Source of the DNA: Kordiimonas lipolytica
GTDB lineage: Bacteria; Pseudomonadota; Alphaproteobacteria; Sphingomonadales; Kordiimonadaceae
DNA length: 64,000 nt
Assembly: GCF_001550065.1 (NCBI RefSeq)
Contig: NZ_LRUB01000024.1
Location: 1 to 64,000 of the forward strand
Direction: 5' to 3'
The position numbers and the translations under genes are program-made. How positions within the stretch are numbered: the first letter of the stretch is position 1; each line of letters begins with the position of its first letter. Shown one piece after another: positions 44,451-53,473 of the stretch. The notes below the pieces were generated by a model. The model made no database searches, was not told the DNA's origin, and worked only from the letters and a program-made list of their open reading frames with translations.

Positions 44451-45761
44451 ATGAAAATTGCAGTCATTGGCACCGGCTATGTTGGGCTTGTTTCAGGCAC
44501 TTGTTTTTCCGAATTCGGTCATACGGTCACCTGTGTGGACAAGGACCCGAAAAAGATAGACGCGCTGAATCAGAATATCATGCCAATTTATGAGCCTGGG
44601 CTCGACAGTATGGTTGCCAAGAACCGGGCGGCCGGGCGGCTGCATTTTACCACCGACCTGGGTACCGCCATGAAAGAGGCTGAGGCCGTGTTCATCGCTG
44701 TTGGCACCCCAAGTCGCCGCGGCGACGGCCAGGCCGACCTGCAGTATGTCTTTGCCGCAGTCGAAGAAGCGGCTGACCACATCAAGGACTATACGGTGGT
44801 GGTCACCAAATCGACAGTTCCGGTAGGCACCGGTGCCCGGATCAAGGACATCCTGTCCGCCAAACTGAACGCCTCCCTGTTTGACGTGGCATCAAACCCG
44901 GAGTTCCTGCGTGAAGGCGCCGCGATTGAAGATTTCATGCGCCCAAACCGGGTTGTGTGCGGCGCCGACACCGAGCGCGCGCAGGCGGTCCTGAGGGAGC
45001 TCTATCGCCCGCTGTTCCTCAACGAAACACCGGTATTGTTCACCAGCCGCGAGACGGCAGAGGTGATCAAATATGCCGCCAATGCTTTCCTGGCCACCAA
45101 AATCAGCTTCATCAACGAGATGGCCGACCTGTGCGAAAAAGTAGGCGCGGACGTGCAGGAAGTCGCCAAGGGTATTGGTCTCGACACCCGCATCGGCGGT
45201 AAGTTCCTGCACGCGGGTCCGGGCTATGGCGGCAGCTGTTTCCCCAAGGATACCAGAGCCTTGGTGAGCACGGCGGACCAACACAAGGTTCCCATGCGGA
45301 TCGTGCGGTCCGTGGTTGAGGTGAACGAAGAGCGCAAGCGGGCAATGGCCGACAAGATCATCCGCGCCTGCGGCGGATCAGTTGACGGCAAAAAGATCGC
45401 CATCCTCGGCCTGACATTCAAACCCAACACCGACGACATGCGCGAAAGCCCCTCGCTCGACATCATCCCGGCGCTGCAGGCAGCAGGCGCGAGCGTGGCC
45501 GCCCATGACCCGAAAGGCATGGAAGAAGCGCGCGAACTGCTTGAAAACATGGAGTTTTGTGACGACCCCTATGACGCCATGACAGATGCCGACGCGCTGG
45601 TGATCCTGACAGAATGGAACCAGTACCGCGCGCTTGACCTGGGCCGCGTCAAAGACCTTCTAAAGGCACCCCTGCTGGTTGACCTCAGGAACATCTATGG
45701 CCGCGCCAACCTGGCGGACGAAGGCTTCAAATATGTGGGCGTGGGGCGGTGCCCGGAATAG
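44451..45761 (+). CDS. ugd: UDP-glucose 6-dehydrogenase
   Basis: Makes UDP-glucuronate from UDP-glucose with two NAD+, feeding capsule, exopolysaccharide or lipid modification. The protein has 436 residues. It has the NAD motif GTGYVGLVSG at 7-16, the central FINEMADLCEKVGADV helix, the catalytic C263 in GGSCFPKDT and the C-terminal LGLTFKPNTDDMRESPS. No other sugar-nucleotide genes are adjacent. It is divergent from the ECF operon. Confidence 0.95.
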   Translation: MKIAVIGTGYVGLVSGTCFSEFGHTVTCVDKDPKKIDALNQNIMPIYEPGLDSMVAKNRAAGRLHFTTDLGTAMKEAEAVFIAVGTPSRRGDGQADLQYVFAAVEEAADHIKDYTVVVTKSTVPVGTGARIKDILSAKLNASLFDVASNPEFLREGAAIEDFMRPNRVVCGADTERAQAVLRELYRPLFLNETPVLFTSRETAEVIKYAANAFLATKISFINEMADLCEKVGADVQEVAKGIGLDTRIGGKFLHAGPGYGGSCFPKDTRALVSTADQHKVPMRIVRSVVEVNEERKRAMADKIIRACGGSVDGKKIAILGLTFKPNTDDMRESPSLDIIPALQAAGASVAAHDPKGMEEARELLENMEFCDDPYDAMTDADALVILTEWNQYRALDLGRVKDLLKAPLLVDLRNIYGRANLADEGFKYVGVGRCPE

Positions 45762-45772
45762 GGGCCGACAGG

Positions 45773-45803
45773 AAGGGCACACATCCGTTCCCATTGTGCC
45801 CTT
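45773..45803. repeat. Hairpin adjacent to the 33-base repeat
   Basis: AAGGGCACA (45773-45781) and TGTGCCCTT (45795-45803) form a perfect 9-bp stem with a 13-base loop, 11 bases after the ugd stop. The arms are made of the same GGGCACA unit as the 33-base repeat next to it. It may act as the ugd terminator, although no T run follows. Confidence 0.6.
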
Positions 45804-45811
45804 ATGGCACA

Positions 45812-45844
45812 AAAGGGCACACCCATAGGGCCCAAAATGTGCCC
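45812..45844. repeat. 33-base palindromic repeat, copy 2
   Basis: Exact reverse complement of 31179-31211. GGGCACA and TGTGCCC arms flank a loop containing GGGCCC. It lies 14 bases before the MATE start codon and just after a second hairpin of the same unit, so the intergenic region is a cluster of these palindromes. Confidence 0.75.
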
Positions 45845-45858
45845 AAAAAGGCTGTCCT

Positions 45859-47199
45859 ATGACAGCGGCTGCGATCAAACACCCGCACAGGCGCATCTGG
45901 GAGATCGCCGGACCGGCTATCATCGCCAATTCGTCGGCGCCACTCGTTGGGCTTGTCGACACATGGATCATCGGCCACCTGCCGGCGGCAAAATATCTGG
46001 CGGCTGTCAGTGTGGGTGCCCTTCTTTTCAGCTATGTTTACTGGGCGTGCGGTTTCCTGCGCATGAGCACCACGGGGCTGGTGGCGCAGGCGCACGGGCG
46101 CGACGACCAGGACCAGGTGGCGCGGGTTCTTCTGCGTGCAACCATGCTGGCAACCATGCTGGGTCTTGTGTTCCTTACGCTGTCCACGCCGTTCCGGATT
46201 GCGGCGCTCGCGTTTCTTGACCCTCCCACTGATGTGCTGCCGCTTTTCGACACCTATTTCGACATCCGCCTTTGGGCGATCCCCGCCGCCCTTCTGGGGC
46301 TCGGTATCAATGGCTTCCTCATCGGTACAGCGCGGGCGAAGCTGTCGCTCTATCTGCAGCTGACGCTCAATATCGCCAACGCCGCCCTCAGCCTACTGTT
46401 CGTGCTGGGGTTCGACATGGGCGTCGCGGGCGTGGCGCTTGGCTCCCTGATCGCGGAATGGCTGGCAGTGGCACTCGGGTTCCTGTTCATCAGCCGCACG
46501 CTGGGGCTGCGCAAACTGGCCATGGCCGTGCGAGAGAGCGAAACCTATAACCCGGCCAAGATGAAAAAGCTGATGAGCGTGAACGGCTTCATCTTTGTGC
46601 GCACGCTCCTCCTCATCTTTGCCTTTGCCATCTTGACGCGCGAAGCCGCGGCGCTGGGCGAAGTGGCACTGGCGGCGCACCATGTGCTGAATACCTTCAT
46701 GATGCTGATCGCCCTGGGGCTGGATGGGTTCGCCTACGCCTCCGAAGCACTCGCAGGCGCGGCATATGGCAAAGGTGTGCGGTTTGAATTCCGAGCCTGG
46801 GTCAAATACGGCATGGCCTGGTCGGGCGCTATGGCGCTTCTTTATGCCGCCGGTTTCTATTTTGGCGGCGCACCGCTCATTCACGCGCTGACGGACGTGG
46901 AAAGCGTGCGCACTGCCGCCACCGCTGTGATCCCGGTGATCACCCTGCTACCGGTGATCGGCGCCTGGTGTTACCAGTATGACGGCATCTATATCGGCGC
47001 CACCGCGGGCCGCGCCATGTTCGGCACCATTGCGGTATCCGTAGCCGTTTTCGTACCATCAATCGGGCCGCTCGCGGACCGGTTTGGCTTGGTGGGGCTC
47101 TGGATCGCGATGATGGTCTTCCTTGGCATGCGCGGGCTTACGCAGGCCATATGGTATCCGCGGCTTGAGCGCAGGCTGGATGGGGACACAAGGGAATGA
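45859..47199 (+). CDS. MATE efflux transporter, DinF subfamily
   Basis: Inner-membrane exporter of 446 residues with about 12 transmembrane helices. The N-terminus IWEIAGPAIIANSSAPLVGLVDTWIIGHL and the repeat STTGLVAQAHGRDDQ are typical of DinF-type MATE proteins, which export drugs or organic cations by sodium or proton antiport. The substrate is not predictable. The start lies 14 bases after a palindromic repeat, and the 3' end overlaps the LysE-family gene by 4 bases. Confidence 0.9.
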   Translation: MTAAAIKHPHRRIWEIAGPAIIANSSAPLVGLVDTWIIGHLPAAKYLAAVSVGALLFSYVYWACGFLRMSTTGLVAQAHGRDDQDQVARVLLRATMLATMLGLVFLTLSTPFRIAALAFLDPPTDVLPLFDTYFDIRLWAIPAALLGLGINGFLIGTARAKLSLYLQLTLNIANAALSLLFVLGFDMGVAGVALGSLIAEWLAVALGFLFISRTLGLRKLAMAVRESETYNPAKMKKLMSVNGFIFVRTLLLIFAFAILTREAAALGEVALAAHHVLNTFMMLIALGLDGFAYASEALAGAAYGKGVRFEFRAWVKYGMAWSGAMALLYAAGFYFGGAPLIHALTDVESVRTAATAVIPVITLLPVIGAWCYQYDGIYIGATAGRAMFGTIAVSVAVFVPSIGPLADRFGLVGLWIAMMVFLGMRGLTQAIWYPRLERRLDGDTRE

Positions 47200-47813
47200 A
47201 CACAGCCCTTTTTTTAGGCTTTCTGGCTGCCACGCTCCTTATCGCCGTCTCGCCGGGGCCGTCTGTTGCGCTTGCCTCAAGCCAGGCGGTTCGTCATGGG
47301 CCGAAAGCCGCCTTCATTGCCACGCTGGGCGATGCGCTCGGTACAGTCGTCCATATTCTGGTGGCGGTTCTCAGCCTTGAGGTGCTGGTACGGCTGGCAT
47401 CGAGCATCCTGCCGTGGCTGCAGATCCTGGGCGGGCTTTATATCCTGTGGCTGGCTGCGCGAAGCCTGAGGGACGCCAAGGCCAACACTCCGGAGAAACC
47501 GAAAGCACCAGCCTACCGGTCAGCCTTCCTGAGCGGCTTTCTGGCGTGTGTGAGCAACCCCAAGGCCATCGTATTTTTCATGGCCCTGTTCCCCGGCTTT
47601 ATCGACACAACGCTTAGCGTAGCCGTGCAGTCGGTGATTTACGGCACCACGTTCGTCCTAATCGATGGGGCTTTCATTTTTGGCTACGCGCTGATCGCAC
47701 ACAGTGCGGCAAAATCTCGACTTGGCGCGCGCCTCAACATGGATACCCTGAGCGGCTTCGGCCTCATTGCCGTGGCGCTTTTGTTGGTGGGTCGGGGCAT
47801 CCTAACGCTTTAA
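47196..47813 (+). CDS. LysE/RhtB-family amino-acid exporter
   Basis: A 205-residue membrane protein with five or six hydrophobic segments. The family signature AVSPGPSVALASSQAVRHGPKAAFIATLGDALGT is near the N-terminus, and FLACVSNPKAIVFFMALFPGFID is in the middle. It probably exports an amino acid or homoserine lactone-like compound; specificity is unknown. Translation is probably coupled to the MATE gene through the overlapping ATGA. Confidence 0.9.
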   Translation: MNTALFLGFLAATLLIAVSPGPSVALASSQAVRHGPKAAFIATLGDALGTVVHILVAVLSLEVLVRLASSILPWLQILGGLYILWLAARSLRDAKANTPEKPKAPAYRSAFLSGFLACVSNPKAIVFFMALFPGFIDTTLSVAVQSVIYGTTFVLIDGAFIFGYALIAHSAAKSRLGARLNMDTLSGFGLIAVALLLVGRGILTL

Positions 47814-47841
47814 CGAAGAGGTTTCGTTTTCCGGTGGTCAC

Positions 47842-47868
47842 TCGCCGGCTTCGCAAACGGCGAATGAC
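47842..47868. repeat. Palindromic intergenic repeat, copy 2
   Basis: TCGCCG (47842-47847) and CGGCGA (47858-47863) form a 6-bp stem followed by ATGACG, matching the layout at 29163 and 59121. It lies between the convergent LysE-family and ArsC-like genes. Confidence 0.5.
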
Positions 47869-47880
47869 GCTATTGACGTG

Positions 47881-48225
47881 TCAGAGGATTTCAGTGACAC
47901 CTTCCGGTGGGCGGCCAATTTTGGCTTTTTCGCCGTTAAACACGATCGGGCGTTCGATCAATTTCGGCGTCGCAGCCATGGCTTTGATGAGCGCATCACC
48001 TTCCATGTCGGCGCAGCCGCCAGCTTTATACTCGTCCTCGCCCTTGCGCATCAGCGCGCGCGGGTCATCCATGCCGAGCTTCGCGAGCGCGTCTTTGATC
48101 TCTGCTTCCGATGGCGCGTCCTCAAGATACAGCCGCACGGTGGGTGCGAAGCCTTTTTCCTCCAGAATCGCCAGCGTTTGGCGGGATTTGCTGCAGCGCG
48201 GATTGTGCCAGATGGTGAGATCCAT
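47881..48225 (-). CDS. arsC: ArsC-like arsenate reductase (glutaredoxin type)
   Basis: A 114-residue thioredoxin-fold protein of the ArsC family: catalytic C11 in WHNPRCSKSR, and IERPIVFNGEKAKIGRPPE at the C-terminus, with the arginine that helps bind oxyanion. It would reduce arsenate to arsenite with glutathione/glutaredoxin. No arsB, acr3 or arsR is adjacent, so it may be an orphan or a related Spx/YffB-like reductase. GGGGAG precedes the ATG. Confidence 0.88.
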   Translation of the reverse strand: MDLTIWHNPRCSKSRQTLAILEEKGFAPTVRLYLEDAPSEAEIKDALAKLGMDDPRALMRKGEDEYKAGGCADMEGDALIKAMAATPKLIERPIVFNGEKAKIGRPPEGVTEIL

Positions 48226-48309
48226 GATTGCTCCCCTTTATCTTTGAAGTTGCTTTCCGAAGGGTTTAACGATGATATGAAAGTGGGGCAAGAAATTTGG
48301 GGGATTAAC

Positions 48310-48684
48310 ATGGGCTATGCAAAACTGGCTTTTGTTTCTCTTGTTATGGGACTCTCGGCGTGCGCGGGGCATTCCAATTTCAAATGGGACGCCGAAAACA
48401 GACAAATCAAGTGCGGTCCCAATGTCGTGACGCCTACAGCCCTGTATTTGGAGCGCAAAGAAGATATCGTCAGTTATATGGCTGCCGAGGGAACATATGA
48501 TCCCACATTCAAGTACCATAGACCTTCAGCCGTAGGGTATAAGCGGGAAAACGATCAACAACTTCTTCGCTATGATTTTGATATCCCAAAAGATGATGCA
48601 CCACTTGGTTTTGATGGTGGTTCAGCTGTTATCATCGATGCGTGTACCAAGGAACCGGTGTCAACAGCCCTGATTGGTTGGTAA
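48310..48684 (+). CDS. Small lipoprotein of unknown function
   Basis: A 124-residue lipoprotein: signal peptide MGYAKLAFVSLVMGLSAC with lipobox LSAC and modified cysteine at 18. The mature part has two further cysteines (KCGPN and DACTKEP) and no recognised domain. GGGGG upstream supports the ATG at 48310; an in-frame ATG at 48277 would hide the lipobox further in. Codon use is AT-richer than the neighbours. It lies 20 bases before the tRNA-Gly and divergent from the arsC-like gene. Confidence 0.6.
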   Translation: MGYAKLAFVSLVMGLSACAGHSNFKWDAENRQIKCGPNVVTPTALYLERKEDIVSYMAAEGTYDPTFKYHRPSAVGYKRENDQQLLRYDFDIPKDDAPLGFDGGSAVIIDACTKEPVSTALIGW

Positions 48685-48704
48685 TACAAAGTAAATTCTT
48701 TGTT

Positions 48705-48778
48705 TGGAGCGGGTGAAGGGAATCGAACCCTCGTCTTAAGCTTGGGAAGCTTCTGCTCTACCATTGAGCTACACCCGC
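48705..48778 (-). tRNA. tRNA-Gly(CCC)
   Basis: The reverse complement gives a 74-base tRNA: acceptor GCGGGTG, D arm GCTC...GAGC, anticodon stem-loop with loop TTCCCAA (anticodon CCC), variable loop AGACG, T arm GAGGGTTCGATTCCC and encoded CCA. The outermost anticodon-stem pair is a mismatch (G/A); all other arms pair. The sequence closely resembles alphaproteobacterial glycine tRNAs I remember. Confidence 0.93.
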
Positions 48779-48954
48779 GCGTACCATGGCTGGTGAAAAC
48801 ACCATTAACGACAGCTTCTCTGAAAAGCAAGAAATGATAGACTGCCGTCACATGCTTTGTCTTGACGCGTCCAAAATGGCAGCGCATCAAAGGCTCGCAT
48901 GCTTTTATGCAGCTATATTCAATCCCTGAAGTAAGCACTCTCTGGAGACGACAG

Positions 48955-50163
48955 ATGAAAAAAGGCACCGGCACAGACCGCAGCAAAACCAGCAAATGGG
49001 CACGCCAGACCCAGATGGTACGCGCGGGATCGATGCGGTCTGACTTCGGGGAAATGTCCGAGGCCATGTTCATGACATCGGCCTTCACTTATGAAACAGC
49101 CGAAGTGGCCGAAGCCCGCTTCGATGGCCGCGCCGAAGGCTTTACCTACAGCCGCCAGACCAACCCAACCGTTGCCATGTTCGAAGAGCGCATGGCGCTT
49201 CTTGAAGGCGCAGACGTGGGGCGGGCCACCGGCACCGGCATGGCGGCGATGACCGCATCCCTGATGGCCAGCCTGAAGGCAGGCGACCATGTGTTGGCCG
49301 CGCGGGCCTTGTTTGGTTCCTGCCGCTGGCTTCTTGACACCTATCTGCCCAGGTTCGGCATCGAGACCACGGTAGTGGACGGCACGGACCTTGAAGCATG
49401 GAAAGCGAACATCAAACCAAACACGAAAATCCTGTTCACCGAAACGCCAGCCAACCCGACGCTTGAGATTGTGGATATCCGCGCGCTGGCGGACCTGGCG
49501 CACGAAAACGGCGCGCTTCTGGTGGTGGATAACGTGTTCGCAACGCCTGTGTTGCAGCGCCCGATGGAACTTGGCGCCGACATCGTGGCCTATTCAACCA
49601 CCAAGCATATCGACGGGCAGGGGCGTTGCCTGGGCGGTATCGTGCTCTGCAGCAAGGAATTCGACGAGGAGCATCTCTATGCCTATTACCGGCACACGGG
49701 CTGCGCCATGTCGCCCTTCAACGCGTGGGTAAACCTGAAGGGTCTGGAAACGCTTTCCCTTCGGGTGCACGGCATGTGCGACAATGCCGAGAAGCTGGCC
49801 AAAGCGATTGCCGAACGTGTGGTGGATACCCGCCATCCAGACCTGCCGAATTTCAAGCAGCAAAACCTGGCCCGCGCCCAGATGGAGCGCGGCGGCACCA
49901 TGGTGGTGTTCGAGCTGCCGGGCGGGCGCGAGCAGGCCTTCACCTTCATGAACAGCCTTGAAATCGCCGATATCTCCAACAACCTTGGGGACAGCCGGTC
50001 GATCGCCACGCACCCATGGTCCACGACCCACAAGGCGCTGGCTGAGGAAGACCGGCTTGAGCTTGGCATCACGCCCGGGCTGATCCGTTTCTCGGTTGGC
50101 CTTGAGAACGGGGACGATCTGGTTCAGGATGTGATGCAGGCGCTCGACAAAGCGGGCGTGTGA
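48955..50163 (+). CDS. metZ: O-succinylhomoserine sulfhydrylase
   Basis: PLP enzyme of the Cys/Met metabolism family, 402 residues, making homocysteine directly from O-succinylhomoserine and sulfide. The PLP lysine is K217 in YSTTKHIDGQGR. Other family blocks are TQMVRAG near the start, FTYSRQTNPTVAMFEERMA, and SRSIATHPWSTTH near the C-terminus. The motifs favour MetZ over cystathionine gamma-synthase, but the two are close. The ATG at 48955 has GGAG upstream. I see no SAM riboswitch in the 176-base leader. apaG follows 19 bases later. Confidence 0.9.
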   Translation: MKKGTGTDRSKTSKWARQTQMVRAGSMRSDFGEMSEAMFMTSAFTYETAEVAEARFDGRAEGFTYSRQTNPTVAMFEERMALLEGADVGRATGTGMAAMTASLMASLKAGDHVLAARALFGSCRWLLDTYLPRFGIETTVVDGTDLEAWKANIKPNTKILFTETPANPTLEIVDIRALADLAHENGALLVVDNVFATPVLQRPMELGADIVAYSTTKHIDGQGRCLGGIVLCSKEFDEEHLYAYYRHTGCAMSPFNAWVNLKGLETLSLRVHGMCDNAEKLAKAIAERVVDTRHPDLPNFKQQNLARAQMERGGTMVVFELPGGREQAFTFMNSLEIADISNNLGDSRSIATHPWSTTHKALAEEDRLELGITPGLIRFSVGLENGDDLVQDVMQALDKAGV

Positions 50164-50182
50164 GGGTCTAACAGGAGACATT

Positions 50183-50611
50183 ATGGACAGCGATGACGAT
50201 CTGATTGATGGCGTACTGACGTTTGAAGCGGAAACGGAAGGTGTGCATGTCGCTGTCCAGAGCTATTTCCTGAATGAACAGTCAGAGCCTGAAGAGGGCC
50301 AGTATGTCTGGGCCTACAGGATCAAGATCACCAACAAGAGCGATACCCCGGTCAAGCTTCTGAGCAGACACTGGATCATCACCGACGGCGTTGGCGGCAT
50401 CCATGAAGTGCGCGGCGAGGGTGTTGTGGGCGAACAACCGCTCATCAGCCCCGGCGACAGTTTCATCTATACAAGCGGCACGCCGCTTTCCACGCCGTCC
50501 GGCTTCATGGGCGGTTCTTACGAGATGCGCCGCACCGACGGCCATACCTTTGATGTTGAAATTCCTGCCTTTTCGCTGGATAGTCCCCATACGTCGCTTG
50601 ATATCAATTAG
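50183..50611 (+). CDS. apaG: ApaG domain protein
   Basis: A 142-residue ApaG protein (fibronectin-III-like beta sandwich), linked in enterics to Co2+/Mg2+ resistance and polyphosphate-nucleotide metabolism without a clear mechanism. Family blocks: VAVQSYFLNEQSEPEEGQYVWAYRIKITN, LLSRHWIITDG, VRGEGVVGEQPLISPGDSFIYTSG and MGGSYEM. It is 19 bases after metZ; this pairing is common in alphaproteobacteria. Confidence 0.95.
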   Translation: MDSDDDLIDGVLTFEAETEGVHVAVQSYFLNEQSEPEEGQYVWAYRIKITNKSDTPVKLLSRHWIITDGVGGIHEVRGEGVVGEQPLISPGDSFIYTSGTPLSTPSGFMGGSYEMRRTDGHTFDVEIPAFSLDSPHTSLDIN

Positions 50612-50661
50612 ACATTGATATCGTTTAAGCCACAGTTGGATCAGCGGGAAACCCGGCATAC

Positions 50662-52107
50662 ATGGACCTGAGACCTGTTCTTTACACGCTTGGCGCGCTT
50701 GTTGTGTTACTGGCCGCAGGCATGATCCTGCCGACCCTGACAGATCTGGTGATGGGCAACCCCGACTGGCAAACCTTCCTGATCGCCCTGTTCCTTACAG
50801 CCGTCGTTGGCGGCATGCTAATGCTCTCCACCCGTGACAGCAGCGATACGCTGAACCTCAGGCAGGCTTTCCTTGTGACCACGCTGGCCTGGGCGGTGCT
50901 GCCGGGCTTCGCAGCGCTGCCGCTTGCCTTCTCGGAACTGGACCTCAGCTTCACCGACGCCTATTTCGAGGCCATGAGCGGGCTGACGACCACCGGGTCC
51001 ACCGTCATCAGTGGGCTGGATCATGCACCGCCCGGCATTCTTCTGTGGCGGGCGCTATTGCAGTGGTTCGGCGGAATCGGGATTGTTGTGATGGCTGTCG
51101 CCGTGCTGCCGATGCTGCAGGTGGGCGGCATGCAGGTTTTCAGGACCGAAAGCTTCGAAACGGTTGAGAAGATCCTGCCGCGCGCAGCCCAGATTTCAGT
51201 TGCCATCAGCGGCATCTATGTGGCTTTCACGGCCCTTTGTATGATGCTTTACATGCTGGCAGGCATGGGCGCGTTTGACGCGCTGGCCCATTCCATGACC
51301 ACCATCGCCACCGGCGGCTTTTCCACCTATGATGCCTCAATCGGCAAGTTCGACAGCTACGGCGTCGACATGATTGCCCTGGCCTTCATGATCATCGGGT
51401 CGATCCCCTTTTTGCTGTTTCTACAGCTCCTCAGGGGCAGGCCGCTCGCGCTCTGGCGGGATGAACAGACCCGGGGGTTCCTGTGGCTTGTTGCCTTTCT
51501 GTGCGCCTTTGTCACCGTGTGGTTGGTGATCTGGAAGGATTTCACCGTGGCTGAGGCCTTCCGGTATGGCAGCCTCAATATCATCTCTGTCCTCACGGGC
51601 ACGGGTTATGCCTCGACGGACTATGGCCAGTGGGGCGCCTTCTCCAGCACGCTTTTCTTCTTTGTCATGTTTATTGGCGGCTGCGCCGGGTCCACCAGCT
51701 GCGGTATCAAGATTTTCCGCTTTCAGGTGCTGCTCAAGTCCATGCGAAGCTGGATCAGGCACACACTGCAGCCAAACGGCGTGTTCGTGGCGCGCTATAA
51801 CGGCCGCCCGATCCCGGACGATGTGCGCGGCTCTGTTATGAGCTTCCTGATGTTCTTCATGGCCATCTTCCTGATCCTGTCGATCCTGGTCGCCAGTACA
51901 GGGACAGATATTGTCACCGCCATGTCGGCTGTGGGAACCGCGATGGCGAATGTCGGGCCCGGTATCGGCGATGTGGTTGGCCCCGCTGGCAATTTCTCCA
52001 GCCTCACGGACACAGCCAAATGGCTCCTTTCAATCGGTATGCTTATCGGGCGGCTGGAGCTGTTCTCCGTGCTCGTGCTGTTTTCCCCTGTTTTCTGGCG
52101 CGCCTGA
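50662..52107 (+). CDS. trkH: TrkH-family potassium uptake protein
   Basis: Membrane channel subunit of the Trk potassium system, 481 residues with four M1-P-M2 repeats. Selectivity-filter-like segments are visible: SGLTTTGSTVISG, MTTIATGGFSTYD, VLTGTGYASTDYG and the last filter near VGTAMANVGPGIG. It needs the NAD-binding TrkA gate, which is not encoded in the window. It follows apaG by 50 bases. Confidence 0.92.
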   Translation: MDLRPVLYTLGALVVLLAAGMILPTLTDLVMGNPDWQTFLIALFLTAVVGGMLMLSTRDSSDTLNLRQAFLVTTLAWAVLPGFAALPLAFSELDLSFTDAYFEAMSGLTTTGSTVISGLDHAPPGILLWRALLQWFGGIGIVVMAVAVLPMLQVGGMQVFRTESFETVEKILPRAAQISVAISGIYVAFTALCMMLYMLAGMGAFDALAHSMTTIATGGFSTYDASIGKFDSYGVDMIALAFMIIGSIPFLLFLQLLRGRPLALWRDEQTRGFLWLVAFLCAFVTVWLVIWKDFTVAEAFRYGSLNIISVLTGTGYASTDYGQWGAFSSTLFFFVMFIGGCAGSTSCGIKIFRFQVLLKSMRSWIRHTLQPNGVFVARYNGRPIPDDVRGSVMSFLMFFMAIFLILSILVASTGTDIVTAMSAVGTAMANVGPGIGDVVGPAGNFSSLTDTAKWLLSIGMLIGRLELFSVLVLFSPVFWRA

Positions 52108-52158
52108 CCATTGGGCATCCGGGCGCATTATACGATTGTTCATAACTGCTCGCTTAAA

Positions 52159-52968
52159 ATGGCGCATATGAGAGTTCTGGTTTTTACGCTTTGTCTCCTT
52201 TTCCTTGGCCCGCCGTCAGCGCACGCAGACGTTAACGCAGGCTGGGAGGCCTATCGAGCCGGGGATTACCAGAAAGCCCGAGACCTTTTTGAAGCGGCCG
52301 GTGGCGCTGAAGGCTATGCCGCTGCCTGCCGAACCGGACTGGTGCTGGGCGGCTTTTTTGAAAACGGCGAAACCCAGGTGCATACGCTGCACCGCGCGCT
52401 TGATGACTGCAATGCGGCGATTGAGCTGGATGGCGACCAACTGGACGCCCGGATCAGCTATGCCGTCGGCCTTGGGTTTGAAGGCAAGCGTTTGAAGAAG
52501 GTGAAATACGCAAAAGCATCACGCCGGAAGCTGGAAGACCTTATAGTTGTCTCAGGCGACTACGGCATCCTTCACGCCGCCCTCGGCGGCTGGCATACCA
52601 CCGTGTATGAAGCCGGTTTCTTTGCCCGGCTGGCGCTCGGGGCCAAGCGCGGCATCGCGCGCCAGCAATTCGAGAAGGCCGTAACGCTTGCACCCAATGA
52701 CATCGGCGTGCGGTTCGAATTCATCAAATATCTGGCCTATGGCAAGAAGGATGAGCACAAAGAAGCGCTTGAGGAAATCAAACAGGTTTCCGCCCTGCCT
52801 GCCCATGACGCCTTTGACCGGTTTCTGGTTGCTCAGGCCAGGACCATTGGCGCCATGATTGTAGCAGGGAGTGAGGACGGCCTCGAAGCCGCGCTGGAAG
52901 CCGCCACCCCGTTCGCGAGTATCCGCGATCACAAGAACCTGCCAGCCTATCCGCTAGAAACAGACTAA
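52159..52968 (+). CDS. Exported TPR-like protein
   Basis: A 269-residue protein with a signal peptide (LVFTLCLLFLGPPSAHA) and TPR-like helices, for example AYRAGDYQKARDLFEAAGG and FEKAVTLAPNDIGVRFEFIKYL. It is probably periplasmic; partner and function are unknown. Two ATGs (52159 and 52168) are possible and neither has a Shine-Dalgarno; both keep the signal peptide. It begins 51 bases after trkH and may be co-transcribed with it. Confidence 0.65.
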   Translation: MAHMRVLVFTLCLLFLGPPSAHADVNAGWEAYRAGDYQKARDLFEAAGGAEGYAAACRTGLVLGGFFENGETQVHTLHRALDDCNAAIELDGDQLDARISYAVGLGFEGKRLKKVKYAKASRRKLEDLIVVSGDYGILHAALGGWHTTVYEAGFFARLALGAKRGIARQQFEKAVTLAPNDIGVRFEFIKYLAYGKKDEHKEALEEIKQVSALPAHDAFDRFLVAQARTIGAMIVAGSEDGLEAALEAATPFASIRDHKNLPAYPLETD

Positions 52969-53013
52969 ACCCACATCGGCCCTTTGAAACAGGCCTCGCG
53001 CAGGCAAACAAAA

Positions 53014-53035
53014 AAGGGCGCCAAACGGCACCCTT
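53014..53035 (-). terminator. Intrinsic terminator of the TerB-like gene
   Basis: AAGGGCGCC (53014-53022) and GGCACCCTT (53027-53035) form a 9-bp stem with one G-T pair and a 4-base loop. On the minus strand it is followed directly by a run of Ts. It lies 25 bases after the TerB-like stop codon. Confidence 0.8.
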
Positions 53036-53059
53036 CCATCTCTACCCTTGGCCAGAAGC

Positions 53060-53473
53060 TCAGGAGAAGGTTTTCTGCCGCGCGGCCACACCGCGCTCGA
53101 TCGCCGCAGCCGTCAGCCGGTCGATATCGAAATAGTGACGCATCATCTCAAGAAGGCGCAGCTCTTCCTGGCTCAGCGAGCCGTCAGATGCCGCCACTTC
53201 GCATGCCAGACCATAAATCAGGTCCATGTGGCTAGCGGGCACGGCTTCCTCGATCAGGCCAAGTACGGCATCAAGGCCTTCTTCGCTCTGGAGTAGCTCG
53301 ATACAGGTGTTGGTGTCCGTGCGCAGGCGCTCGATATTATAATTCCGGAAAGCCGGCAGATAGCCAATGATCCCGGTCATCCGGTTCAGTTCGCTATCGG
53401 TCATTTCATCATCCGACGCGGACACGGTGACCATGGCGTAAACTAGCGCGGTTTCTGGACTGATTGTCGACAT
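53060..53473 (-). CDS. TerB-like (tellurite-resistance/DjlA-fold) protein
   Basis: A 137-residue all-helical protein like the TerB/DUF533 group. Two acidic metal-binding-like segments, ASDDEMTDSELNRM and AASDGSLSQEELRLLEMM, sit in a symmetric arrangement typical of the fold. Family members occur in stress and tellurite-resistance clusters; this one stands alone, so its role is unknown. The ATG at 53473 is preceded by GAGGAG; a longer frame to 53527 is rejected. Confidence 0.78.
   Translation of the reverse strand: MSTISPETALVYAMVTVSASDDEMTDSELNRMTGIIGYLPAFRNYNIERLRTDTNTCIELLQSEEGLDAVLGLIEEAVPASHMDLIYGLACEVAASDGSLSQEELRLLEMMRHYFDIDRLTAAAIERGVAARQKTFS

Noticed and set aside
47878..48309. N-terminal extension of the small lipoprotein frame across the arsC-like gene
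   Set aside because: This part is antisense to the conserved arsC-like gene; the lipoprotein signal starts at 48310 with its own ribosome binding site.
48779..48954. SAM-type riboswitch ahead of metZ
   Set aside because: The leader lacks the conserved cores of the SAM-II or SAH riboswitches as I know them; no pseudoknot pattern could be traced.
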